This document shows, in pieces, positions 11,367 to 19,860 of a stretch of 64,000 nucleotides of DNA. The notes under the pieces are model-generated. The model was given only the letters and a program-made list of their open reading frames with translations, did no database searches and was not told the origin of the DNA. Both the position numbers and the translations under genes were made by a program. Source of the DNA: Salisaeta longa DSM 21114 (GTDB lineage Bacteria; Bacteroidota; Rhodothermia; Rhodothermales; Salinibacteraceae); contig NZ_ATTH01000001.1 of the NCBI RefSeq assembly GCF_000419585.1, positions 3,077,001 to 3,141,000 of the forward strand. Direction: 5' to 3'. Numbering within the stretch: the first letter of the stretch is position 1; every line of letters starts with the position of its first letter.

Positions 11367-12272
11367 ATGCCTGAATCGCTATCGTTCGTTGATCTATTGT
11401 ACCGCACGTGGCGGCGCGAGCGAAAGCACCGCTACGTGCGTCGCCCGCTTACACTGCAGCGGGTGGTCGCCTCGGTGCGTCCGCGGCTGCGCCAGCCGGT
11501 GTTCATTGTGGGCGCGCCGCGGTCTGGCACGTCGTTTTTGGGACGCTGCATTGCGCACCTGCCCGGCCTCTCGTATCACTTCGAGCCGCCCTTTACGAAA
11601 GCAGCAGCCCGCCACGTGTACCGGGGCAATTGGTCTACCCAGCGCGCCGCGCGCTACTATCGGCGGGTGTATCGCTGGTTGCTGCGGGCCTGGGCCGATG
11701 GCGATGAGCGCTTTGCGGAAAAGACGCCGCGCAACTGCTTCCTCATCCCCTTCCTCTACGATACGTTTCCCGATGCCCGTTTCGTGCATATTGTGCGCGA
11801 CGGGCGGGACGCAGCGCTCTCGCACAGCCAAAAGCCGTGGATGCAGCCGCAGGGCGCTGGGGCAGACGACGATGGGCAGTCCTTCGGGACAACGGCGCGG
11901 TTTTGGGTGGCACCGGAGCGGCGCGAAGCCTTTGCCGCCACCACCACCTTTCATCGGTGTATCTGGACGTGGCGGCGGCACGTGGCGGCTGCCCGGGCGG
12001 GGCTTGCACATGTGCCAACGCATCAGCAGCACACGCTGCGGTACGAGGCACTGGTACAGGAACCAGCGGCTACTGGGGCGGCGCTTGCCCGCTTCCTCGG
12101 ATACGAGGCGCCCGTCAGCGCTGGGTTTGCTGAGGCGCTCGCGGAAGCACGCGACGATTCGGTAGGAGCCTGGCAAACAGCTCTGACGGTTGCACAGCAG
12201 CAGGTGGCGGCGCAGGAAGCAGGCGCTTTGCTAAAGACCCTGGGATACGCCACTCCACCACATGTCCGCTAG
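11367..12272 (+). CDS. Sulfotransferase family protein
   Basis: The second of three sulfotransferases in this locus, 301 residues. The PAPS-binding loop is VFIVGAPRSGTSFLG near residues 46-60, and the 3'-phosphate motif is FVHIVRDGRDAALSH near 132-146. Both are characteristic of the Sulfotransfer_1/3 group. The enzyme is expected to act in the cytosol on glycan intermediates or a lipid-linked acceptor. Its end overlaps the next sulfotransferase by 11 bases, so translation is probably coupled. It is clearly different in sequence from the 6755 enzyme, which suggests a different acceptor position. Confidence 0.88.
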   Translation: MPESLSFVDLLYRTWRRERKHRYVRRPLTLQRVVASVRPRLRQPVFIVGAPRSGTSFLGRCIAHLPGLSYHFEPPFTKAAARHVYRGNWSTQRAARYYRRVYRWLLRAWADGDERFAEKTPRNCFLIPFLYDTFPDARFVHIVRDGRDAALSHSQKPWMQPQGAGADDDGQSFGTTARFWVAPERREAFAATTTFHRCIWTWRRHVAAARAGLAHVPTHQQHTLRYEALVQEPAATGAALARFLGYEAPVSAGFAEALAEARDDSVGAWQTALTVAQQQVAAQEAGALLKTLGYATPPHVR

Positions 12273-13158
12273 CGCATTCAAACCGTTGTTTGTGGTGGGC
12301 TGTCCGCGCTCGGGCACGACCCTGGTGCAGCGCCTGCTCAATGCGCACCCTGAAGTGGCCATCGCGCCGGAAACCTTCCTCGTGCAGAAGGCCCGGCGCC
12401 ACAGCCCGCCTGCCCTCATCGAGGCATTGGCGGCCGGCCCCCTCTTTCCGGCGATGGGCGCCCCCGATGCCTTCCACCGCGCGGCCCGCGCAGCGCACGA
12501 CCCGCAAGCCATCTTTGAAGCGCTGCTGCGCACGTTTGCGGCGCACACGGGCGCGTCCGTAGTCGGCGAAAAAACGCCCGACCATGTGCGCCACATACCT
12601 CAGTTGCTGGACTGGTTTCCCAGGGCGCGCGTCATTCACGTGGTGCGCGACGCCCGTGCGGTCGTCAACTCGTGGCGCACGGTGCCCTGGCGCTCGGGAT
12701 ACGTTGCCCGCGATGCGGAGCTCTGGGTTGAGCATGTAGCCGCCGGACGGGCCGCAGCCGCGACGCACCCAGCGGCGGTGCACACCGTCCGCTTTGAAGC
12801 GCTCGTGCGCAGTCCGGAAGCGACGCTTCGCACGCTATGCCGTGCCGTGGGGCTTGCGTTTGATCCGGCGATGGTGCATTTCCACCAAACGCCGCCCGAC
12901 ACGGTGGACGTCGAGCGCGAGCCGTGGAAGCAGCGCGTCACGCGTCCGATCGACCCATCGGTGGCCACACGGTGGCGTACGGAGCTGCCGTGGCGCGACG
13001 TATGCGTGGTTGAGGCGGTGGCGGGGACTGAAATGCGGCGTTGGCGGTATCCGCTGCTTTCGAATCAATCGATGCGGCGCCGCGCGCAATGGCGGGCCCG
13101 GTGGCAGCGGCTGCGATGGAAAATGGATGTCTTGCGAACGGAGAGCGGTTGGTTATGA
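12262..13158 (+). CDS. Sulfotransferase family protein
   Basis: The third sulfotransferase of the cluster, 298 residues. It has LFVVGCPRSGTTLVQRLL near residues 9-26 as the 5'-phosphosulfate loop and VIHVVRDARAVVNSW as the 3'-phosphate site. The stop codon overlaps the start of the following glycosyltransferase as ATGA (13155-13158). The adjacent sulfotransferase at 11367 shares only the general motifs, so the two are old paralogues or independent acquisitions rather than a recent duplication. Confidence 0.88.
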   Translation: MSASAFKPLFVVGCPRSGTTLVQRLLNAHPEVAIAPETFLVQKARRHSPPALIEALAAGPLFPAMGAPDAFHRAARAAHDPQAIFEALLRTFAAHTGASVVGEKTPDHVRHIPQLLDWFPRARVIHVVRDARAVVNSWRTVPWRSGYVARDAELWVEHVAAGRAAAATHPAAVHTVRFEALVRSPEATLRTLCRAVGLAFDPAMVHFHQTPPDTVDVEREPWKQRVTRPIDPSVATRWRTELPWRDVCVVEAVAGTEMRRWRYPLLSNQSMRRRAQWRARWQRLRWKMDVLRTESGWL

Positions 13159-14357
13159 CGGTTGGATACATCCACATGGGAGAAGCGTCGCACGGCGTGT
13201 GTCGGTACGGGCGCCTGCTGGCCGCAGCGGTGCGCGCGCATCAGCCGGGCCGCGTGGTTGAGGCGGCGTGCGTATTGCCCGAGGATGCAGGTCGTCACGC
13301 CGACGCGTTGGATGCAGCCCTTGCAGCGATGGCACCGGCCGATGTGGTGCATGTGCAGTACAACCCGCGGGTGTGGGGGGGGGCGCATGCCGCTCGGCGA
13401 AACGTACAGTACCTGGCAGCGCACCTACACGCGCCGTATGTGGTGACGCTGCACGACGTGCGCGATGGCTACGGCCCGTGGGGCATGCTTCGCCGGTTGT
13501 GGGCCCAGCGGGCTTCGGGGCGGCAGCGGCGGCAACGGGTCGCGGATGCGTCCGGAACGACGGCATCGGCACGTACCGTTGTGGACGCCTGGCGGGCCTC
13601 AGCCGGCAAGGCGCTCGACTTTCTCCATCGCGAATATGACAATGCGCGGGCGACGCGGGACATCGCGCGGTCGGCTGCGGAGGTGTTGGTGTGTACGGCA
13701 GAAGAGGCCCGGCGCGCGGAGGCGCTCATGCCACGGCCCACGGTCATTCCGCACTTTGTGGAGCGCATCGACGTGCCGGAAGCCAAGGCGGCCAAGGCAG
13801 CCTTAGGACTCGAAGACTATCGGGTGTGTACGGTGCTGGGGTACATTCATCGTCGCAAGGGCCACGACCGGCTCATTGCCGCGCTTCCTCATCTACCGGA
13901 GGATGTGATGGTGGTCTGTGCGGGAGCCCCCGGGAAGAACAGTCCGGCGTTCGCCAAGCACTTGCGCGCGCAGGCTGCAGCGTTGGGGTGCGCCGGTCGG
14001 CTCCGCATTACAGGATACGTTCCGGACGATGTGCTTCGGCAGTACTTGGCAGCCACCGACGTGGCGGCCTGTCCCTTTCGAGAGGCGTCGGCGTCGGGGT
14101 CGCTTGCCACGTGGATAGCAACCGGTCGGCCCATCGTAACGTCTCGTTTGCCGCTTTTTTTGGCATACAATGCGCACGTGGAAGGCGCTCTTCGCATTGC
14201 GGACGCGTCGCGCCCCCAAGCCCTTGCACAGGCGATTAGGCGCACCTTAGAAGCACCGGCGGCAGGCGCTGCCGCGCGGGCCCAGCTCCAGGACGAGCTA
14301 TCGCTAGCTGCTACTGCAGCGAAGCACCAGGCGTGCTACCGGCGCGTTACGGCATAA
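13155..14357 (+). CDS. GT-B fold glycosyltransferase (GT4-like)
   Basis: A 400-residue glycosyltransferase. I use the ATG at 13155, which overlaps the preceding stop as ATGA and opens with MTVGYIHMGEASHGVCRYGR, a typical first strand and glycine loop; the frame stays open to 13041, but that part lies inside the upstream gene. VIPHFVERIDVP joins the two lobes, CTVLGYIHRRKGHDRLI begins the donor lobe, and FREASASGSLATWIATG replaces the usual EX7E region, with the first Glu present. It is the last gene of the polysaccharide operon and is followed by a hairpin. Confidence 0.86.
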   Translation: MTVGYIHMGEASHGVCRYGRLLAAAVRAHQPGRVVEAACVLPEDAGRHADALDAALAAMAPADVVHVQYNPRVWGGAHAARRNVQYLAAHLHAPYVVTLHDVRDGYGPWGMLRRLWAQRASGRQRRQRVADASGTTASARTVVDAWRASAGKALDFLHREYDNARATRDIARSAAEVLVCTAEEARRAEALMPRPTVIPHFVERIDVPEAKAAKAALGLEDYRVCTVLGYIHRRKGHDRLIAALPHLPEDVMVVCAGAPGKNSPAFAKHLRAQAAALGCAGRLRITGYVPDDVLRQYLAATDVAACPFREASASGSLATWIATGRPIVTSRLPLFLAYNAHVEGALRIADASRPQALAQAIRRTLEAPAAGAAARAQLQDELSLAATAAKHQACYRRVTA

Positions 14358-14358
14358 G

Positions 14359-14392
14359 CAAGCGCCGCCAGGCAAAAGCTCGACGGCGCTTG
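14359..14392. terminator. Hairpin between convergent genes
   Basis: A perfect 9-base inverted repeat, CAAGCGCCG and CGGCGCTTG with a 16-base loop, begins just after the glycosyltransferase stop and before the end of the convergent pseudokinase gene. No run of T follows on either strand, so it is a plausible but not a textbook terminator. Confidence 0.45.
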
Positions 14393-14424
14393 TGGTGGGT
14401 GGTGGCAACGCACAAGTTGCACTG

Positions 14425-16869
14425 CTAATTGTCCAGGCTAAAGCGGACCCAGACGACCGTTTTGGCCGGTACGGGTTTGCCATCAACCTTGGCAGGGATA
14501 AACTCCGCTTCGCGCACGGCCTCAAGCGCTTCTTCGTCGGCGCCGCCGCCAATGCCGCGTACCACTTGTGCCGAGCGCACCGTGCCATCCGCGTTAACGA
14601 CAGCCTGCACGTACACCTTGCCCTCAATGCCCTGGCGAGCGGCCTGTTGCGGGTACTGAACGTCTTCGTGCAGGGCCGCCAGTCCGCCTTTTACCTTGGG
14701 GGCTTGGTCAACCACGTTGTAGATGCCCTGCTCGCCCTGCATGGCTTCCTTCTGCTGCTTGTTTTGTTGCTGCTTGGCCCGCGCCAACCGCAGCATCTCT
14801 AATTCGCTTCGGCTCTTCTCAAGCTGCTGCGCAGCATAGTCGTCGCCTGGGCGCACCTCCAGCGCGTTCTGGTACATTTCGACAGCCGTTTCAAAGTTGC
14901 CTTGCTGGAACGCGGCATCGGCTTGCGAAATGTACTGATTGTACTGCGCCTGGGCCGCTTGGGACGTTTGGCGGAGGCTGTCGGTGGTGGCTATAGCGGC
15001 TTCCACCTCGGTCGTTTGCTGCACTTCCGCGGCGTTGCGAAAGGCTTCTAGCGCAGCCGCGTAGTTGCCCTGGCGTTGCAGTTGTTGGCCGCGGCTGAAG
15101 TACTCCTGGTACTGGTCCTGCTGTTGGTTTTGCTCGATCTGCTGCTGCAGGTCATTAATGATGCGTTGCAGGTTGGGGTCGTTGGGTTTGTAATTGGCGG
15201 CCTGCTGGAACTTGCTCAGTGCTACGCGCAAGTTCCCCGCTTGCAGCTGCTGGTTGCCTTGCTGCTGAAAGAACGAGGCGATTTGGCCGACGCTTGCTTG
15301 TCCGCCGCCCATGCCGCCAATCTGCTGACGCGCAAGCTCAAGCTGGCGCTGGTCAATCTGCGCACGCATGTCGAGGGCCTGCTGGTTGCCCGGACGAATG
15401 TCGAGGGCGCGGAAGTACGCGGCCATCGCGCGGGAATACAGGCGGTTGGCTTCGCTGTACTGATCGAGCTGAGCGAGTGAGTCGGCCTTGTTCTTCAGGC
15501 GTAAGCCGCGATCCATCTGCTGCTGAAATTGCCGTGCGCTCGATTCTTGTTGCAGCTCGCTGATTTGGTTGAGCCGCTGGATGGTGTATTGGTCCTCGGG
15601 GCGCACATTCAGTGCGTTCTGGTAGTAGGTTTCGGCCTGGTTGTAGTTAGCCTCGGCAAAGAGCGAGTCAGCCGTTTGGCGATACTCCTGGTACGTTTTT
15701 GTGGCCACAGGATTAGAAGCGCCCGGCCCAAGCGTGAAGTACCATGCTCCTCCGCCAGCAGCCAACAGCACCAGGGGCAGAACAATGAACAAGGCGGTGC
15801 GGTTGCGGCGCAGCGTGCCGCGTTTGCCGGTACGCCGGGGCCGCGACGGGCGGTCGGAGTCGCCGGTGGACAGCACCTCAATCTCGCCGGTGGAAGCATC
15901 GTCATCGTCGTCGGCGGGCGCTGCAATGTCGGCTTCAACCGGTATAATCTCGAAGGCCTCCTCGCCTTCGCCGTCGCCCTCGTAGCGCACCGATTCGTCT
16001 TCAAGCGTGCTGCGCAGCTCCTCCACCTCTTGCATGCGCTTCGAGGGATCGACCACGAGCGCCTGGGTGAGGGCATCGCGAACGCCGGGCGAGGAGAACG
16101 ACGCCGCGTCCTCCAAGAGCTCAAGCAGCGGGTCCGCGTCGCCGAGACGGTCTGAAGCCTTCGGCATGTCCTGGCCGGTCACCATCGTGCAGATGGTTGC
16201 AGCGGCCGCGTACACGTCCGTCCACGGGCCCTGGTTGCCGCGCGGGGTGTACTGCTCGATCGCACTCGTACCCGGTTGCACCAAGCTGTTCAACTGACCG
16301 CTCTGGCGGGCAAGCTGAATGAACGAGCCGCGAAAGCCGGTAACCATCGGTTGCCCGCCCTCGCGCAGCCGAATCGTCAGGGGCGATACGCCGCCGTGGT
16401 ACAAGCCGGCTTCGTGCGCGGCCTCCAGCGCCTTTAGCACCGGCACCATGATGGTCAGCGCGGCCTTTTCCGACAGGGCGCCTTTGTCTTCCAGCCCACG
16501 GGCCAGCGACATGCTCGGCTCGTAGGGACGCACCCGGTAGATGGTGCCGTTCGCCTCAAACACGTCGTATGACGATGGCAAAGCTTCGTGCGAGAGCTCC
16601 CCAAGCACCTCCGATTCTTTCTGGAAGTACTCGATCCCCGACTGGTAGAGCGATCCCTCTTTCTCGCCACCGGTTACCTCAACCGACGTCTTTCCCGAGG
16701 CGCGCTCGATAAGGAACGTCGGAAAGTACTCCCGGATGATAACCTGCTCTTCCGTTTCAATGTGCTGTCCCAGGTATTTGATGTCAAACGGCCCAGGATC
16801 GCCCAGCGTACGTTTAATCGTATACTGGTTGTTCAATACCGTGAGCGGAGCCAACTCCATGATCGACAT
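14425..16869 (-). CDS. Membrane pseudokinase - TPR - TonB C-terminal domain fusion
   Basis: An 814-residue protein with an unusual domain order. Residues 1-290 form a bacterial Ser/Thr-kinase-like domain opening YTIKRTLGDPGPFDIKYLG. The usual catalytic residues are missing: the VAIK lysine is Arg46 (VIIREYFP), the HRDLKP loop reads HGGVSP (158-163) and DFG reads GFR (178-180). An acidic linker and an Arg/Lys-rich patch come before one membrane helix (about 358-378). Next are Gln-rich TPR-like repeats (400-690) and a TonB C-terminal-like domain (725-812: HEDVQYPQQAARQGIEGKVY). The orientation implied is a cytoplasmic pseudokinase and a periplasmic TPR/TonB part, joining intracellular sensing to the cell envelope. 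Function unknown. Confidence 0.8.
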   Translation of the reverse strand: MSIMELAPLTVLNNQYTIKRTLGDPGPFDIKYLGQHIETEEQVIIREYFPTFLIERASGKTSVEVTGGEKEGSLYQSGIEYFQKESEVLGELSHEALPSSYDVFEANGTIYRVRPYEPSMSLARGLEDKGALSEKAALTIMVPVLKALEAAHEAGLYHGGVSPLTIRLREGGQPMVTGFRGSFIQLARQSGQLNSLVQPGTSAIEQYTPRGNQGPWTDVYAAAATICTMVTGQDMPKASDRLGDADPLLELLEDAASFSSPGVRDALTQALVVDPSKRMQEVEELRSTLEDESVRYEGDGEGEEAFEIIPVEADIAAPADDDDDASTGEIEVLSTGDSDRPSRPRRTGKRGTLRRNRTALFIVLPLVLLAAGGGAWYFTLGPGASNPVATKTYQEYRQTADSLFAEANYNQAETYYQNALNVRPEDQYTIQRLNQISELQQESSARQFQQQMDRGLRLKNKADSLAQLDQYSEANRLYSRAMAAYFRALDIRPGNQQALDMRAQIDQRQLELARQQIGGMGGGQASVGQIASFFQQQGNQQLQAGNLRVALSKFQQAANYKPNDPNLQRIINDLQQQIEQNQQQDQYQEYFSRGQQLQRQGNYAAALEAFRNAAEVQQTTEVEAAIATTDSLRQTSQAAQAQYNQYISQADAAFQQGNFETAVEMYQNALEVRPGDDYAAQQLEKSRSELEMLRLARAKQQQNKQQKEAMQGEQGIYNVVDQAPKVKGGLAALHEDVQYPQQAARQGIEGKVYVQAVVNADGTVRSAQVVRGIGGGADEEALEAVREAEFIPAKVDGKPVPAKTVVWVRFSLDN

Positions 16870-17205
16870 GACCTTTGTTATAAACGAACGCTTGCCGACG
16901 CCCTGCGCCTAACCGTCGGTATACAACCGAGGGCCGCGTGCATTGCAGGGCGCTGCGGCGGATCTACTTGCCTGCTGCTGTACCGGGGCTCGGCACCAAA
17001 AACGGCGCTGTCGGAAGCCCTGCACACCACACGCTACGGGGACCAGATCGTAGGGCATTACAGTTGCTTTTCCAACATAGACTACAGCCAGACAGAAGTC
17101 AATACGTATCCCCCAACGGGCTGTTTCTTGTATGTTACATTGCGCAGGCGTGTGACGGATGCATCGCTTGGGGCGACTACACGTACAAACATCCCCGCAT
17201 AAATT
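16870..17205. other. Divergent intergenic region
   Basis: These 336 bases separate the pseudokinase gene (minus) from the 17206 gene (plus) and must hold both promoters. The part nearest 17206 is AT-rich (TTTCTTGTATGTTACATTG around 17124-17142), but I see no confident consensus and no small gene. Confidence 0.5.
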
Positions 17206-18504
17206 ATGCCGTTGGTTCCGCTTGTCATGATGCCTTGGAAAACCTCGCTGCGGCCCCTCGTAGGAGCCACCGTTTCGCTGTATGTACGTGGTATCTGTTG
17301 GGTTGTGGGGGGCATCCTTTGCCTGCATGCCCTTGGCCTGGCCAGCGGGGCGCAGGCGCAGCCCGCCCGCGAAGGCCGCGTGGTCCTGAACGATTGGCCG
17401 GCGCCCGCGGCGGTTCCGTCAGATCCAGCGGTGCAGCGCCTGCCGGAAGTGGCCGCGCTTGCGCTCGACTACCGCTACCGGGTGCAGCCGGAGGCTTCGG
17501 CGGCGCAGTGGACCTTCACGTGGTCGTGGCAGCCGGGCGACAGCCTGTGGGTGAACGGCCGGCCCGGCCCCGCCGCGCGCTCGGTGCTGCAGGGCTTCCG
17601 CATGACGCAGGTGGAGGTGAAGTACGATGTGCTGGTGGAGGGCCAGCAGGTGGCCGAAATGATTGTGGCGGTCGACAGTTTTCGGCTGGCTCCGCACCCG
17701 GCGCGCTACCGGTTTACGGTGGACGTGTCGGCGTCGCGCGTTTTTCTGGACACGGAGGGCGCAGCGGCCCTGTCGTATCTGAAGGCCGGCGTCACGCTGG
17801 CGCGGCCCACCGTGCTCCGCGTCGGGTTTGTGGAAGCCGGGCGGACGGCCGCTCGCCGCTCCGGGCGTTCCGATCGGGCGTCACGTCAGCAGCCGGTGCC
17901 CACCATCTTTACGCCGCGGATTGGCATTTTCATTGGGTGGCGCGTGGGCCCCGATCCGTACTACGTGGACCGCGACGACGCCGCGGGCCGCGCCGCTCCG
18001 CGCACCACCATGGGCCGAGGCGCCGCCGATGAGGAGCCGCGGGCGTCGGGCGATGATGATGCGGGCGACGACGAGGACGACGTTTCGTTGGGGCCCGCGG
18101 CCACCGTGGCGTTCGCCGCCGTGGGCCTTACCGCCCTGGTGGGCGGTACGGTGGGGTACTACGGCACCGGCGAGGCGCCGCTCGGACTTATGGCGGGCTA
18201 CGTGCAGCCGTCGGGCGGTTTTTTGCTGCAAACGTCAATCAACGCCCGCGTGCTCACGGGCGAGGATCGGCAGCACCTTACGGCACAGATGCTGGGCTTT
18301 GGCAACGTCTTTCGGTCGGTGGTGCAGCCGGCGGTGGGGCTTGGGGTGCACGTGGAAACGCAGGACGATACGTACAGCACGCGGGCTGCCGTGCCGGTGG
18401 GGCTGGTCGTTAACGCGTCGCGCGTCGTGGTTTTTGGCGGCGTTGACCTTGTCGGCGCGACGCCCATGGTGGGGCTCGCCGTCAACCTCCGCAGCGGCCG
18501 CTAA
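17206..18504 (+). CDS. Hypothetical exported protein
   Basis: A 432-residue protein whose N-terminus has a long lead followed by a hydrophobic segment and a likely signal-peptidase site (CLHALGLASGAQAQ), so it is probably secreted to the periplasm or outer membrane. In-frame ATGs at 17227 and 17230 are possible later starts. The middle holds beta-rich sequence (WTFTWSWQPGDSLWVNGRPG), then an acidic Asp/Glu stretch near 280-300, a hydrophobic Gly-rich segment (VAFAAVGLTALVGGTVGYYG) and a C-terminal part with alternating hydrophobic strands that might form membrane beta strands. I do not recognise the family. It faces the pseudokinase gene across a shared promoter region. Confidence 0.6.
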   Translation: MPLVPLVMMPWKTSLRPLVGATVSLYVRGICWVVGGILCLHALGLASGAQAQPAREGRVVLNDWPAPAAVPSDPAVQRLPEVAALALDYRYRVQPEASAAQWTFTWSWQPGDSLWVNGRPGPAARSVLQGFRMTQVEVKYDVLVEGQQVAEMIVAVDSFRLAPHPARYRFTVDVSASRVFLDTEGAAALSYLKAGVTLARPTVLRVGFVEAGRTAARRSGRSDRASRQQPVPTIFTPRIGIFIGWRVGPDPYYVDRDDAAGRAAPRTTMGRGAADEEPRASGDDDAGDDEDDVSLGPAATVAFAAVGLTALVGGTVGYYGTGEAPLGLMAGYVQPSGGFLLQTSINARVLTGEDRQHLTAQMLGFGNVFRSVVQPAVGLGVHVETQDDTYSTRAAVPVGLVVNASRVVVFGGVDLVGATPMVGLAVNLRSGR

Positions 18505-18590
18505 GCGTTGGGGGAGCCGTTAGGGGCCAAGCGTGCCCGCGGCAGCCCGCCGGGGCACAAGCCCCGAAAGATTTTCAGGCCATACCCCAA

Positions 18591-18626
18591 TAAAAAACCC
18601 ACCAAGCGGCAGGGCCGCCTGGTGGG
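18591..18626 (-). terminator. Rho-independent terminator for the 18676-18969 gene
   Basis: On the minus strand a GC-rich stem (CCCACCAGGCGGC pairing with GCCGCTTGGTGGG, one mismatch, 3-base loop) is followed by a run of T (TTTTTTA), the pattern of an intrinsic terminator. A second near-perfect palindrome, CCCCTGAATCAGGGG at about 18637-18651, lies between it and the gene end. Confidence 0.75.
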
Positions 18627-18675
18627 CTGATGAGGTCCCCTGAATCAGGGGGCGTTTCGAACGCGAAGCAGAACG

Positions 18676-18969
18676 CTACGGCTTTTCCGTTGCCACGAAG
18701 TCCGCACGCTCTCCGGTGGGCGTGCTAATCACTTTGGTGATGTTGATGGAGAAGCTCTTCTCGCGCTCTCGGCTCCGGTCGTACAGAATGCCGGTGAAGG
18801 TCGGCTCGTCTTCGCCCTCTTCTACCTCAGCAAGCTGTTCGATCGTATCGGCGTCTTCCCCGAAAAAGACGCCTTTGTACGCCTTTCCGTAAACCGTTTT
18901 CTGCGAGTAAGCGAAGCCCTGCCCTTCCATGTCGTTCAACTGGGCCTCGTGGAGATCGTACAGGCTCAT
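18676..18969 (-). CDS. Small hypothetical cytosolic protein
   Basis: A 97-residue acidic protein beginning MSLYDLHEAQLNDMEGQGF, with no signal peptide, membrane helix or motif I recognise. The middle is Glu/Asp-rich (EVEEGEDEPTFTG) and the C-terminal half reads like beta strands. It is a real gene by its own start, coding character and the matching terminator downstream. Upstream on its own strand, CAACTTTG is one mismatch from the Bacteroidota -7 motif. Function unknown. Confidence 0.6.
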   Translation of the reverse strand: MSLYDLHEAQLNDMEGQGFAYSQKTVYGKAYKGVFFGEDADTIEQLAEVEEGEDEPTFTGILYDRSREREKSFSINITKVISTPTGERADFVATEKP

Positions 18970-19176
18970 GATGTCTCAAAGTTGTTGATTGAAATCACGC
19001 GGTTGCGTACTACCCATTGCGCCAGAATGACGCCTGCGTTTGTGTCATCACCCCTTTCATACGGAACGAATACAAAACAGTTCGCTTCCACGTGATGACC
19101 TTCGTACTATTGACAGTCTGCGCCTATTTTTTCGTAGCCTGTCATCTTCTGTTCATCGAACCGTGTGCAAGGCCGT

Positions 19177-19737
19177 ATGGCTGACGCTGCTTCTCCGTTT
19201 GACCCCGATCGCGTGCGCCGCGCCCAGGATGGCGATGACCGGGCGCGCTCGGTGCTCCTCGATGCGCTGCAACCCATCTTGAAGGGCTACTTCATTAAGC
19301 GCATTGGGAAAACGCCCGACGTGGACGACCTGATCCAAAACACGCTGCTGCGGGTGCACAACGGCATCGAAGACATCAACAAGCCGGGCAGCTTTAAGGC
19401 GTTTGCGATGAAGGCGGCGCTTTTTGAGCTGCAAGATTACTACCGGGGCCGCTACGACATGAAAGAGCGGCTGTACGATCCGGAGTTGCCGCTCGACCGC
19501 ACCACGGCCCCCGATGATGGAAGCGCCCGCGTGGATGTGGAGCGCGCCATGGAGCTTCTCTCGCCGAAGGCCCAGCGCATTTTGGAGCTGCGTGAGTACG
19601 GGTACAAATACCGGGAGATTGCCCAGATGATTGACACCACCGAGGCGGCGATTAAGATGCAGGTGAAGCGGGCGTTCGACAAGCTCCGCGATGCCTTAGC
19701 GGGGCTGTTGCTCTTTGTATTGCTTGGGGGTGCATAG
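19177..19737 (+). CDS. ECF-type RNA polymerase sigma factor
   Basis: A 186-residue sigma-70 family factor with only regions 2 and 4. I use the ATG at 19177 (MADAASPFDPDR); a GTG twelve bases earlier is less likely. Region 2 contains TPDVDDLIQNTLLRVHNGIE, including the DDLIQ core contact. Region 4 contains LSPKAQRILELREYGYKYRE and the recognition helix IAQMIDTTEAAIKMQVKRA. It is followed 123 bases later by a FecR-like anti-sigma factor, the classic arrangement in which a surface signal frees the sigma factor to transcribe transport genes. The nearby TonB-dependent receptor genes are natural targets, though this is inferred from position only. Confidence 0.9.
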   Translation: MADAASPFDPDRVRRAQDGDDRARSVLLDALQPILKGYFIKRIGKTPDVDDLIQNTLLRVHNGIEDINKPGSFKAFAMKAALFELQDYYRGRYDMKERLYDPELPLDRTTAPDDGSARVDVERAMELLSPKAQRILELREYGYKYREIAQMIDTTEAAIKMQVKRAFDKLRDALAGLLLFVLLGGA

Positions 19738-19860
19738 CATAGGCGACAGGTGTGTTACTTATCCTGAACATCATGCGGCTTCCCTATGCAGACCTACAGA
19801 TGAACCCCCCGACCGTCGAGCGTATCGACGCGAACGGCCTTCTGATTGACCAATTGAGCA

